A stretch of 64,000 nucleotides of DNA from a virus. Made by a program: the position numbers and the translations under genes. The notes beneath the pieces were generated by a model. It was not told the DNA's origin, searched no databases, and saw nothing but the letters and a program-made list of their open reading frames with translations. The stretch is taken from positions 95,921-159,920 of IMG/VR virus record IMGVR_UViG_3300022752_000020; one strand, given 5' to 3'. Position 1 is the stretch's first letter; every line of letters begins with the position of its first letter. Positions 38,442 through 47,114 of this stretch are shown here, one piece after another.

Positions 38442-40271
38442 ATGCCATATAATATTAATAAATTTAACGGCACATTAGTTGCTACAGTAGAGGATGGAAC
38501 TGTAGATAATACCTTAGACATTAAGTTAGTAGGTAAAAACTATGCTGGTTATGGCGAAATTCAAAATGAAAATGCTGTTCATATGCTGGAAAACTTTGCT
38601 GGGCCTAGTCAACCCCCACGTAAGATTACAGGGCAACTTTGGTATGATAGTTTAGGTAAAAAATTAAAATTTTATGATGGAACACAGTTTAGAACTACTG
38701 GTGGAGCAGAAGTAGGCAATACACAGCCCAGCGGACTTAGTCAAGGTGACTTTTGGTTTAATACTAGTACTAATCAACTATTTGCTTGGGATGGGGATGA
38801 ATTTATTCTAGTTGGTCCACAGGCAGTAGAGGGAGCAGGTCAAACAGAATTACGCAGTGAAAGTGTAATAGATAATCAAAATATTTCTAGGCCCATAGTT
38901 AAAGCTCTAGTTAATAATAGTCCTGTGTTTATTATTAGCAATAATGAATTCATTCTAAAAAGTGATAGCCCATTGATAACAGATTTCCCAATGATAAAAA
39001 AGGGAATCACACTATCAAAAACAAGAAGCAGCGACGGAATCAGCCAAGAAAGTTGGCAGTTGTGGGGCACAGCCAGTAGCGCAAAAGGACTTGTTAATAC
39101 CGATGGAACATTGTTAACTGCTGCTAATTTTGTTAGATCAGGAAATGTTATATTTCCTACTGTAGTTAAATTCAATGATCCAGGATTTTTCCTAGGTGAC
39201 GATAACGATATAAGATTTCAAATTGATAATAATGTTCCTGTTCTTACAAGTAATACTGATGATGCTGGTTTAATTTTTAAGAGTAAATTAAGTTCAGCTA
39301 CTACTGCTAAAGTAACTGTTAAATTTTTAGGTAACGATATTTTGCCTGGAGCAGCAGACGTAAGTAGAATTGGTCTAAGTGGACAAAAATTTAGTGAAAT
39401 CTATGCCGGTACTTTTTATGGATCTTTAAATGGCACAGCTAATAGAGCAGATACTTTATTAGTAGAAGGTGGAACTTATAAGGGTGCTACAGCGGATGCA
39501 GACGCAGATACTATTGCTGTAAGAGATGCTCAAGGTAAACTTACTGCTAATGGATTTTTAGGCGAAGCAAGTAGAGCTGCTGCTATTACAGGCGGCACTG
39601 CTCAAAGTTTACTGATACAAACGGCAGCTAACACAACAGGGTTTTTAACTAAAGGTAGTGTAGGTACAGTGTTAAATGTCAACGCAACAGGTAATTTAGC
39701 ATGGGTTGATATCACAACTCTATTACCAACTAACGTAGCAGCTACTACATTAAATGTAGCCAATAATACAACAGCAGGTAATTATTTTCTAACATTTACA
39801 ACTGGTAGTAGTGGAGCCCAAAGTTTTAATGTACATGCAACAGGATTATTATATAATCCAGGGTCAAAAACAATAACTACTGATTATTTTTCCGGTGTAG
39901 CGGCCAATTCCAAATATGCTGACTTGGCAGAAAAATATCTTGCAGACAAAGACTATGAAATAGGAACAGTGATCATGGTGGGTGGGGAAAAGGAAGTTAC
40001 AGCAGCAATGACAGGATTCAAAGCTATTGGTGTTGTCAGTGCAAATCCAGCCTATTTGATGAATAGTGAGTTAGAAAATGGAACTGCTGTCGCTCTAAAA
40101 GGACGAGTACCCGTAAAAGTCGAAGGCTCAGTATTAAAGGGTCAAAGATTAGCTGCCAAAGATAATGGTGTTGCTATAGTAGATCATATAAATAGCTTTA
40201 ATGTATTTGCTATAGCTCTAGAATCATCTAATCATACAGGAATACAATTAGTTGAAGCTATAGTTTTATAA
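38442..40271 (+). CDS. Tail fibre-like structural protein with C-terminal capping domain
   Basis: A 609-residue third member of the fibre paralogue set: LVGKNYAGYGEIQNEN, then MLENFAG...GQLWYDS at the N-terminus. The C-terminal 130 residues start with KYADLAEKYLADKDYEIGT and continue as a compact beta domain (VALKGRVPVKVEG, KGQRLAAKDNGVA), a module seen at the ends of many marine phage fibre proteins. The central part contains residual beta-helix repeats. It is the last gene of the structural block; the glycan module starts 13 bases later. Confidence 0.75.
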   Translation: MPYNINKFNGTLVATVEDGTVDNTLDIKLVGKNYAGYGEIQNENAVHMLENFAGPSQPPRKITGQLWYDSLGKKLKFYDGTQFRTTGGAEVGNTQPSGLSQGDFWFNTSTNQLFAWDGDEFILVGPQAVEGAGQTELRSESVIDNQNISRPIVKALVNNSPVFIISNNEFILKSDSPLITDFPMIKKGITLSKTRSSDGISQESWQLWGTASSAKGLVNTDGTLLTAANFVRSGNVIFPTVVKFNDPGFFLGDDNDIRFQIDNNVPVLTSNTDDAGLIFKSKLSSATTAKVTVKFLGNDILPGAADVSRIGLSGQKFSEIYAGTFYGSLNGTANRADTLLVEGGTYKGATADADADTIAVRDAQGKLTANGFLGEASRAAAITGGTAQSLLIQTAANTTGFLTKGSVGTVLNVNATGNLAWVDITTLLPTNVAATTLNVANNTTAGNYFLTFTTGSSGAQSFNVHATGLLYNPGSKTITTDYFSGVAANSKYADLAEKYLADKDYEIGTVIMVGGEKEVTAAMTGFKAIGVVSANPAYLMNSELENGTAVALKGRVPVKVEGSVLKGQRLAAKDNGVAIVDHINSFNVFAIALESSNHTGIQLVEAIVL

Positions 40272-40284
40272 TCTTAAGGAATTT

Positions 40285-41049
40285 ATGTCAAAAATAGTAT
40301 TAGTAACTGGTGGGTTCGACCCCATCCATTCTGGTCATATACGTTATTTTGAACACGCAAAAACATTAGGTGATAAACTTATCGTTGGAATAAACAGCGA
40401 TGCTTGGTTAACAAGGAAAAAAGGTCGCCCTTTTATGCCAGCAAATGAACGTATGGATATAATTAGAAATCTACGTATGGTAGATTATGCATTCCAACAT
40501 AATGATGATGACGATAGTAGTTGTGATGCTATAAGACAAACACAACAAATGTTTCCTGGATATGAAATAATCTTTGCTAATGGTGGGGATCGTACAAAAG
40601 AAAACATTCCTGAAATGCGTATTCAAGATCCTAATGTAAAATTTGCTTTTTGTGTGGGTGGACAAGATAAAATAAATTCTAGTAGTTGGCTACTGGAAAA
40701 TTGGGCAGCACCGCGTACAGATAAAACTTGGGGATACTATAGGGTTATTTATGAAAATGGTCCAGAAACTAAAGTAAAAGAATTAGTCTGTAATCCACAT
40801 AGTAAATTAAGTTTACAAAGACATTTTGATCGTAAAGAATTTTGGTTTTTTATGGAAGGTGAGGGATATGTGAATACGCTCAATTCAAACGGTGAATTAG
40901 TACGGATGGGCCCGTATAAAGAATTTGATAGTTTGTTCATTAATTATGAAGAATGGCATCAACTGGTCAATGAAGGTGATGTTCCTATTAAAATTGTTGA
41001 AATTCAATACGGACACAATTGTGTCGAAGAAGATATTGAACGTAAATGA
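40285..41049 (+). CDS. Cytidylyltransferase-like domain fused to a sugar-isomerase-type cupin
   Basis: A 254-residue two-domain protein. Residues 1-140 are a nucleotidyltransferase of the HldE-C/TagD type: GGFDPIHSGHIRYF has the HxGH nucleotide motif, and INSSSW is the second conserved element. Residues 155-254 are a cupin matching the C-terminal part of type II mannose-6-phosphate isomerases (SLQRHFDRKEFWFFMEGEG, then HQLVNEGDVPIKIVEIQYG). The two activities suggest making an activated sugar for the downstream transferases. It has an AAGGAA ribosome site and overlaps the next gene by four bases. Confidence 0.8.
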   Translation: MSKIVLVTGGFDPIHSGHIRYFEHAKTLGDKLIVGINSDAWLTRKKGRPFMPANERMDIIRNLRMVDYAFQHNDDDDSSCDAIRQTQQMFPGYEIIFANGGDRTKENIPEMRIQDPNVKFAFCVGGQDKINSSSWLLENWAAPRTDKTWGYYRVIYENGPETKVKELVCNPHSKLSLQRHFDRKEFWFFMEGEGYVNTLNSNGELVRMGPYKEFDSLFINYEEWHQLVNEGDVPIKIVEIQYGHNCVEEDIERK

Positions 41050-41723
41050 ACACAATTCCTATATTTATAGGCTATGATCCTAGAGAAGCCGTTGTCTTTC
41101 ATACATGTGCCAACAGCATAATTAGACAAAGTTCTAAGCCTGTTAGTATCATTCCTCTAGCTCTAAATTTATTTAAAGAATACGAAGAAACGCATAAAGA
41201 CGGTAGTAATGCCTTTATCTACAGTAGATTCTTAGTTCCTTATCTTACAGGTTATGATGGTTATGCTATCTATATAGATGGAGACATGATCATCAAGGGA
41301 GATATAGTAGAATTATGGAATCAAAGAGAAATAGGCTACGATGTTCAAGTAGTTAAGCACAACTACAAAACTAAGATGCCTATAAAATACTTAGGCAGCA
41401 AGAATGAAGATTATCCTAGAAAAAATTGGAGTAGTGTGATTATTTGGAACTGTTTTACAGTAGCAAATAGAATATTAACACCTGAATATGTAATGCAGGC
41501 CCCTGGAAGTCATCTACACAGATTTCAATGGTTAAAAGATGATATGATAGGTGAATTACCTAAAGATTGGAACTGGTTACCAGATGAATTAGGCCCAAAT
41601 CCTGACGCAAAACTTTTGCATTATACTTTAGGTGCACCATGCTTTAATGAATTTAAAAATACAGAAATGGCCAGTGACTGGCATAATGAATATAGTTTAA
41701 CTACCTATTGTCTACAAAAATAA
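41046..41723 (+). CDS. Glycosyltransferase, GT8-like
   Basis: A 225-residue GT-A enzyme. The opening IPIFIGYDPREAVVFHTCANS and the metal-binding DGDM within YAIYIDGDMIIKGDIVELW are typical of GT8-like transferases; a late LLHYTLGAPCF carries the conserved histidine. It probably transfers a sugar from a nucleotide donor to a surface or virion glycan. The ATGA overlap with the nucleotidyltransferase-cupin gene links donor synthesis and transfer. Sugar and acceptor are unknown. Confidence 0.78.
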   Translation: MNTIPIFIGYDPREAVVFHTCANSIIRQSSKPVSIIPLALNLFKEYEETHKDGSNAFIYSRFLVPYLTGYDGYAIYIDGDMIIKGDIVELWNQREIGYDVQVVKHNYKTKMPIKYLGSKNEDYPRKNWSSVIIWNCFTVANRILTPEYVMQAPGSHLHRFQWLKDDMIGELPKDWNWLPDELGPNPDAKLLHYTLGAPCFNEFKNTEMASDWHNEYSLTTYCLQK

Positions 41724-41729
41724 TGCATC

Positions 41730-41737
41730 AATAAATA
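41730..41737 (+). promoter_or_regulatory. Late promoter octamer (AATAAATA)
   Basis: NATAAATA octamer followed by an AAGGGG ribosome site (41745-41750) and a TTG start at 41757. It suggests that the second half of the glycan module is expressed late with the structural genes. Confidence 0.65.
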
Positions 41738-41756
41738 CTCTATTAAGGGGTATATT

Positions 41757-42530
41757 TTGAATATAGCATGGACAGGTCTAGCAGACTCTGTATATTATCA
41801 CTACATAGCAAAATATTGCTTACCTTCTTGGCAAACTTTACCAGGTAATAAATTTATAGTTCACGATGCAGCAGATATATCCTTGTCTAATATAGAAATT
41901 GTAGATTGGAACAAAATTTATAACAAAAATAATACTTTCACTAAGAAATATCAACGAACTAAGCCTTTAAATTTTTGGCGTAAGATGCAAAGCCAGATAT
42001 GGGCACTTAAAAGTCTTACCAACTATGATTTCGTTATCTTATTAGATACAGATGTAGAAATTACCGGTATTAATATGAATATTCTTAATGATACCTTCAG
42101 AGAGCTTAAAAATTCAAATTATATATGGGCCATAGGCCAGAGTCAGAAAAATAAGTTGGATGCTGGACATATTATAGTAAATATGAATCATCAGCAGGTG
42201 AAAAGATTGATTTTTGACTATGAAGAGGTTTGGGAAAGTGGTAAAATATTCGAATTTAGACGATTTTATGATGGTAATGCCATAGAGTACCTACAAGAAC
42301 ATTATCCTAGTATAAAAATTAATAATATTGACCATGGTGGAGGACTACATACTTATGAATTGGGAACTGTGCATTATGGTAGCAAATTTCCTAAAATATT
42401 AAGGGCTTTATACTCTGGAAATTACGAAAATATGGTTAATTTTATCATAAATGAAAAAAATAGGTTAATCCGTGAGCAAATTCCTATAGAAGAATTAGAA
42501 AAGAGAAAAAATGAAACAAATTACGTTTAA
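41757..42530 (+). CDS. Putative glycosyltransferase (GT-A-like)
   Basis: A 257-residue protein with a likely TTG start, chosen because AAGGGG lies six bases upstream and no ATG fits. The central FVILLDTDVEITG gives a DxD metal site, and an HGGGLHTYELGTVHYGSKF segment near 200-220 resembles the conserved acceptor end of capsule-type GT-A transferases. It overlaps kdsA by 20 bases. A role in adding a sugar to a glycan is likely; the exact GT family is unclear. Confidence 0.65.
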   Translation: MNIAWTGLADSVYYHYIAKYCLPSWQTLPGNKFIVHDAADISLSNIEIVDWNKIYNKNNTFTKKYQRTKPLNFWRKMQSQIWALKSLTNYDFVILLDTDVEITGINMNILNDTFRELKNSNYIWAIGQSQKNKLDAGHIIVNMNHQQVKRLIFDYEEVWESGKIFEFRRFYDGNAIEYLQEHYPSIKINNIDHGGGLHTYELGTVHYGSKFPKILRALYSGNYENMVNFIINEKNRLIREQIPIEELEKRKNETNYV

Positions 42531-43338
42531 TAACTTTACTATAGACAATTCAAGTCCCATAAAGGTGATTGCAGGACCTTGCCAAATAGAAAGTAGAGAG
42601 CATGCCTATCAAATAGCCGCAGAATTACTAGATATTTGTAGAGACTTAGGTATGGACTTAATTTTTAAGAGTAGTTTTGATAAGGCCAATAGATCAAGCA
42701 TCAATGGACGTCGTGGAGTAGGTCTACATAAAGGATTGAGCATACTTAATGAAATAAAAACTAAATTAAGTGTGCCTGTACTAACAGATATACATGAAAA
42801 GGAACATGCCAAACTGGCACTAGCATATGAAATTGATGTTATTCAGATTCCTGCCTTTCTTTGTCGCCAAACTGACTTATTGATAGCAGCAGGTGGGACT
42901 GGATTGGTTATTAACGTGAAGAAAGGCCAATTCTTAGCCCCTCATGATATGAAAAATGTAGCAGAGAAGATAGCCAGTACTGGAAATCATAACATTATGT
43001 TATGTGAAAGAGGATATACTCATGGATATAACAATTTGGTGGTCGATATGCGTAGTTTGCCTATTATGGCCGGTACTGGTTACCCTGTCGTGTTCGATTG
43101 TACTCATTCAGTCCAACAGCCTGGAGGATTGGGTTCCTCTTCTGGCGGGGATCGCGGGATGGTCCCATATCTCGCCCGAGCAGCAGTAGCAACAGGCTGT
43201 TTAGCCGGCGTTTTCATCGAATGCCATGATGATCCAGACAACGCTCCCAGTGATGGACCTAACATGATTAAGATGGAAGATATGTCTAACCTACTGAAAA
43301 GCTTGAAAGAAATAGATGATCTTGTAAAAAAATTGTGA
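42511..43338 (+). CDS. kdsA: 3-deoxy-8-phosphooctulonate synthase (KdsA)
   Basis: KdsA condenses arabinose 5-phosphate with phosphoenolpyruvate to Kdo 8-phosphate, the first committed step to Kdo of LPS and some capsules. The 275-residue protein is full length. Seen motifs: AGPCQIESRE, FKSSFDKANRSS, GRRGVGLHKGL, LTDIHE, IQIPAFLCRQTDLL, FDCTHSVQQPGG and the end FIECHDDPDNAPSDGPN. Cys24 in AGPC, with the later His, Glu and Asp, marks the metal-dependent subclass (E. coli-type enzymes have Asn there). It sits inside a glycosyltransferase cluster and overlaps both neighbours. Confidence 0.96.
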   Translation: MKQITFNNFTIDNSSPIKVIAGPCQIESREHAYQIAAELLDICRDLGMDLIFKSSFDKANRSSINGRRGVGLHKGLSILNEIKTKLSVPVLTDIHEKEHAKLALAYEIDVIQIPAFLCRQTDLLIAAGGTGLVINVKKGQFLAPHDMKNVAEKIASTGNHNIMLCERGYTHGYNNLVVDMRSLPIMAGTGYPVVFDCTHSVQQPGGLGSSSGGDRGMVPYLARAAVATGCLAGVFIECHDDPDNAPSDGPNMIKMEDMSNLLKSLKEIDDLVKKL

Positions 43339-44246
43339 AAGTAGGAATTTTTTATACCAGTATAAGTGATTGGCGTACTGCTTCCTTAAAAACGTCAAGA
43401 TTGATAGATTTTGGCTTGGGAGTGGTAGCTGCTGGGGACGAAATCGTTAATTTTAAAAAACATGAACAAAAAATTTTAGATATTGACGCAGGATTTATTT
43501 TAGGCTATACTTTAGGTGAAAATTTTAGAAGTAAAATTATTAGAAACTTAAAATCTAGAGATATTCCTATAATTTACATAGATAGTAATATTTTTAACTA
43601 CGGAAAAAAAGATAATCATTGTTATAGATACAGTGTTAATGGAGTTTACCCAACAGATGGTGAATATTTTTTAAGTTTACCAAAAGACCCAACAAAATTA
43701 GATAAACTTTTAGCTATGCATGACTTAGAAATTAAACCATGGCGTCAAAATGGTAATCATATTGTAATTTTAGGTCAAAGAACTGAAGGTTGGAACATGT
43801 TAGGACATAATGGCATCAAATGGGTGTGCAATATGGTGGGAAGAGTGAGAGAAATAACTGATAGACCAATCACAGTGAGGCTTCATCCAGGTGATAGTGG
43901 CCATAATAAGGCAAATGTTGAAAGAATAAGAAAAAGATTCGGTCATACTGTGAATGTTCGTACTGGAGGTGACATAAAAGATGATTTGGCTGATGCTTGG
44001 TGTTGTGTAGGATTCAATAGTACACCAAATTGTGTCAGTGTAATAGAAGGTATCCCAGTTTATCTTGATGAGCCTACTAATAGTTGGGCCAAGGATGTGG
44101 GATTTACTAATCTTGAGCAACTTTCTGACCCGCCAATGCCTGACAGAAATGAATGGCTTCATAAAATTGCACATATACATCATACTGGTGACGAAATTCT
44201 CCAAGGAGTATATTGGAACAAGTTTAAAAGCTATTATAAACTTTGA
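43335..44246 (+). CDS. Capsule-type (Kps/Kdo-transferase-like) glycosyltransferase
   Basis: A 303-residue protein starting at GTG 43335 inside the kdsA stop (GTGA). The C-terminal half has VRLHPGDSGHNKANV and then CCVGFNSTPNCVSVIEGIPVYLDEP. This pair (R-x-H-P followed by N-S-x-x-x-x-x-x-I-x-G-x-P-V) is the pattern of KpsC/KpsS-like capsule proteins, some of which are beta-Kdo transferases. Translational coupling to kdsA fits a Kdo donor route. The Kdo specificity is inference; the family likeness is moderate. It converges with the next gene, overlapping by 13 bases. Confidence 0.6.
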   Translation: MKVGIFYTSISDWRTASLKTSRLIDFGLGVVAAGDEIVNFKKHEQKILDIDAGFILGYTLGENFRSKIIRNLKSRDIPIIYIDSNIFNYGKKDNHCYRYSVNGVYPTDGEYFLSLPKDPTKLDKLLAMHDLEIKPWRQNGNHIVILGQRTEGWNMLGHNGIKWVCNMVGRVREITDRPITVRLHPGDSGHNKANVERIRKRFGHTVNVRTGGDIKDDLADAWCCVGFNSTPNCVSVIEGIPVYLDEPTNSWAKDVGFTNLEQLSDPPMPDRNEWLHKIAHIHHTGDEILQGVYWNKFKSYYKL

Positions 44247-45037
44247 TATTTTTTAATTTCACTGAGCCAAGTTTGATTATCTTTTAAGTTTCCCTTGGCA
44301 CACCATATAAAACTAGTTTCGCCCATATCGAAGTCAACAAATGCTTGATCTAATGGTGCTCTTTTATATTTGGCTAGGGCAACATCTAAAGTTTCCTGAT
44401 CTAAAAACCAATAGAATAAATCTTTTTGATATTCTTCAATAATTAAATTGGCATGATCACGAATTAGCTTAAAACTAGCGTCAGTTCCAGTATAAAAAAT
44501 AGTACTAGCTAAATGTTGAGGCCATGGAACATGCTTTTTATGTTTTTTTATATATACATGAATGTCATATTCATTAGTAGGAAGAACAAAAGGCATCCTT
44601 ACCAAACTGTCAACGTCTAAAAGTATGACATAGGTCGGTTTTTGTAAAAGTTGCCACAGTCTAACAAATCTTGTACAGGCGTAATAAGTTTTTACCAGAT
44701 ATTTCCAAAGTTCTTTGTCATCTCTTTTGCCACTTTGCATTTTTGCCTTACGTCTTATTAGTTCAAAATCATAATAAGGCCTTTTATATATTTGGTGGGC
44801 TCGTTCAACTAATTTTTCATCAAAGAATTCAAAACTATAACTTACATTATTACTTTCGCAATAGATTTTTGTAGCATCACTTGGGTTATATATATGAATA
44901 TGTATAGGATGATTAAAATTTTCTTTGATACTGGCTATAAGAGTTTTGGCATGAAGATTAAAATAGACCTCGTCAGCGGCCATATAAAAAACTATGGAAT
45001 TTTGGGGGAATTCTCCTATGAAATTCGGCGTATTCAT
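44234..45037 (-). CDS. Glycosyltransferase, GT8-like, on the opposite strand
   Basis: A 267-residue protein starting at ATG 45037 (MNTPNFIGEF); an in-frame upstream extension to 45157 would run through the divergent neighbour and is rejected. The opening NSIVFYMAADEVYFNLHAKTL and the DVD of YVILLDVDSLVR are typical GT-A features, and a late LDQAFVDFDMGETSFIW fits the acceptor half. It is the only minus-strand gene in the glycan module and shares a 17-base divergent promoter region with the next gene. Confidence 0.68.
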   Translation of the reverse strand: MNTPNFIGEFPQNSIVFYMAADEVYFNLHAKTLIASIKENFNHPIHIHIYNPSDATKIYCESNNVSYSFEFFDEKLVERAHQIYKRPYYDFELIRRKAKMQSGKRDDKELWKYLVKTYYACTRFVRLWQLLQKPTYVILLDVDSLVRMPFVLPTNEYDIHVYIKKHKKHVPWPQHLASTIFYTGTDASFKLIRDHANLIIEEYQKDLFYWFLDQETLDVALAKYKRAPLDQAFVDFDMGETSFIWCAKGNLKDNQTWLSEIKKYQSL

Positions 45038-45039
45038 GA

Positions 45040-45051
45040 TTAAATATTTAA
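45040..45051. promoter_or_regulatory. Palindromic divergent late-promoter-like element
   Basis: The 12-base perfect palindrome TTAAATATTTAA lies in the 17-base gap between two divergent start codons. Each strand reads TTAAATA, one change from the late ATAAATA core, so a single site could serve both genes. There is no room for two separate promoters. Confidence 0.4.
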
Positions 45052-45054
45052 CAT

Positions 45055-45903
45055 ATGAAAATTTCCTACTTTGAAAATCAAACAGCACAACAGAGTGAAC
45101 CAGTGTGGCAGGGATTTTTAGAAGCCTGTAAAAAATTAGGTATTGAGCCTGTAGCAAATTCTTTAGATTGTGACTGTGCCTTAATTTGGAGTGTACTGTG
45201 GCGTGGTAGAATGCAGAAAAATCAAGAAATCTACAATCACTATAGAAATTTAGGTAAGCCTGTTTTTATTCTTGAAGTCGGAAGTTTGATCAGAGGACAA
45301 ACTTGGAAGGTCAGTGTAAACAATATTACTCGAGATGGAATTTATGCTCATAATGAAAACTTTATACCAGATAGAGACAAAAAATTAGGTATTAAATTAA
45401 ACGATGTCACTCCTAATAATAACAAACCTATATTGATAGCCGGACAGCATGATCAAAGTTTACAATGGACATATTCTGGATCATGTAAGGATTGGATGAG
45501 ACAAAAAATTCTTGAGATTAGAAAATATACAGATCAAAAAATCATCGCTAGGCCTCACCCACGTAACTATCTTGGTCAAGATTTTGGCCATAATGTCATT
45601 CTTGATACACCTAAGAAATTATTAGGCACTTATGACAAGTTTGATTTAAGTTTCAACTATAAGGCAATCATAAATTTTAATAGTGGTGTAGGTATACAAA
45701 GTATTATCAATGGCTGTCCCTTAATCTGTGATGAATCTAGCCTAGCCTATGAACAAAGTGATATGCTGTCTAATATAGACTCCCCAAGAATTTTAGATAG
45801 AAGCAGTTGGTTTAATGCCATACTACATACTGAATGGACCATTGAAGAAATTAATGAAGGAACACCTCTTAGAAGGTTATTGAGTAAAGTAGACTTGACA
45901 TAG
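45055..45903 (+). CDS. Capsule-type (Kps-like) glycosyltransferase
   Basis: A 282-residue protein with the same C-terminal pattern as the gene after kdsA: IIARPHPRNYLGQDFGHNVI, then YKAIINFNSGVGIQSIINGCPLICDE. The RPHPR and N-S-G-x-G-x-x-x-x-x-x-G-C-P elements are those of capsule polysaccharide KpsC/KpsS-like proteins. The N-terminal half contains FILEVGSLIRGQTW. It probably transfers a sugar to a surface glycan. The gene end overlaps the -35 box of the downstream early promoter. Confidence 0.6.
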   Translation: MKISYFENQTAQQSEPVWQGFLEACKKLGIEPVANSLDCDCALIWSVLWRGRMQKNQEIYNHYRNLGKPVFILEVGSLIRGQTWKVSVNNITRDGIYAHNENFIPDRDKKLGIKLNDVTPNNNKPILIAGQHDQSLQWTYSGSCKDWMRQKILEIRKYTDQKIIARPHPRNYLGQDFGHNVILDTPKKLLGTYDKFDLSFNYKAIINFNSGVGIQSIINGCPLICDESSLAYEQSDMLSNIDSPRILDRSSWFNAILHTEWTIEEINEGTPLRRLLSKVDLT

Positions 45904-45923
45904 CTTATCTAATTTTATACAAT
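45895..45923 (+). promoter_or_regulatory. Sigma70-type early promoter for the replication operon
   Basis: TTGACA (45895-45900), a 17-base spacer and TACAAT (45918-45923). The expected start of transcription, about seven bases on, coincides with the ATG at 45930, so the first gene may be leaderless. Confidence 0.85.
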
Positions 45924-45929
45924 ATACAT

Positions 45930-47114
45930 ATGAATACAGTTGATGATTTAATTTATTCTTTAAAACAAATAGGTTTCGATAATATCAATTCATCCATACC
46001 TCTTAAAGATAGAAAAATACTGAAAAATATATCATCTATGATGACTAAGGATTTGTATATTACGGAATCCCAATCTAATCTAGTATTAAAAATCTTAAAA
46101 GAAAATCAAGAACACTTAGGAAATTTTAAAGACTCTGTGCTAGAATTATTGGCAATGCCAATGTGGAAAAAAGAATTTAGAGTTAATGAAAAAATTCGTC
46201 AAATCTCACTAAAATACTCAAAAAATGAGGAAGCACAAATTCTAGTTGAATTTAGTTTTGATAAAGAAATCAAAAAAATATTGTCTATTATTAACTCTCA
46301 ATTGAAATATGAAAAGCATGATTTAAATAATAAAGGCTACATATACTCATTGTCAGAAAAAAATATAGTAACTTTATATGATCAGTTGTCCCCACTAAAA
46401 TTTAAGTTTTCCGATGATTTTTTGGAATTATATGAAAAAATTTCTAAACTTGATTTAAAACAAGTCCAAGAAAAATTTGAATTTGACCACCTTTATAAGA
46501 GTAAATTAGAACCAAATAATCATAAAATAGATACTACTAACCAGTTAATTGTTTTAGATCAAAAAATACGGTACCAGTACAATTTCAATGGTGAGTTTGA
46601 CGAAAATACAAAAAATAGTTTAGAATATAAGATAGCCAACAGAGTACAAAATAAAGTTTTTATCAATAGTAACATAGTCAATTTTAATACTCTTTTAACC
46701 GCACTGTCTAATCTTAGTAGAAATCGAATTTTGATAATTTTTGACGATTTTTCACCTATCAATAGTATACATTCAATTGAAAAATTGATAAAATTTTTAG
46801 AGTCAAATATTCAAGAATATAATACTGGAATTTATTTTAGATTTGATAACAAACAAGAAGGACTAGCATTTAACAAGATTATATCACAATATTCACTGAA
46901 TAAAAAATTAGATAACGATACTGACATAGTAGGTATTGGTAATGGAAAACTACCAAAATTCATGCTACACAGTAGTTGGTATCCAGATGCTGTAATCAGT
47001 TTTACCAATAGCCTTAGAAACAATAAATGTGATGTTTATTGTAATGACTGTGACCTGATAATTTATCATTTACCTGTAAAGCCATTAATATCAAATGTAC
47101 ATGAAATCCTGTAA
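45930..47114 (+). CDS. Unknown protein at head of the UvsW operon
   Basis: A 394-residue lysine- and asparagine-rich protein without a recognised catalytic motif. Residues about 95-165 (ILVEFSFDKEIKKILSIINS, then GYIYSLSEKNIVTLYDQL) resemble, loosely, the HARP-type annealing-helicase accessory fold, in which a protein strand is followed by a K-x-W/Y box. The C-terminal part (RILIIFDDFSPIN) looks like a degenerate nucleotide-binding fold without Walker A. It overlaps UvsW by 20 bases. A helicase-partner role is inferred from position only. No leader or ribosome site is seen. Confidence 0.6.
   Translation: MNTVDDLIYSLKQIGFDNINSSIPLKDRKILKNISSMMTKDLYITESQSNLVLKILKENQEHLGNFKDSVLELLAMPMWKKEFRVNEKIRQISLKYSKNEEAQILVEFSFDKEIKKILSIINSQLKYEKHDLNNKGYIYSLSEKNIVTLYDQLSPLKFKFSDDFLELYEKISKLDLKQVQEKFEFDHLYKSKLEPNNHKIDTTNQLIVLDQKIRYQYNFNGEFDENTKNSLEYKIANRVQNKVFINSNIVNFNTLLTALSNLSRNRILIIFDDFSPINSIHSIEKLIKFLESNIQEYNTGIYFRFDNKQEGLAFNKIISQYSLNKKLDNDTDIVGIGNGKLPKFMLHSSWYPDAVISFTNSLRNNKCDVYCNDCDLIIYHLPVKPLISNVHEIL

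Noticed and set aside
45038-45157. N-terminal extension of the minus-strand GT8-like gene
   Set aside because: It would overlap the divergent gene's coding region; the shorter ATG start at 45037 fits GT8-type N-termini.
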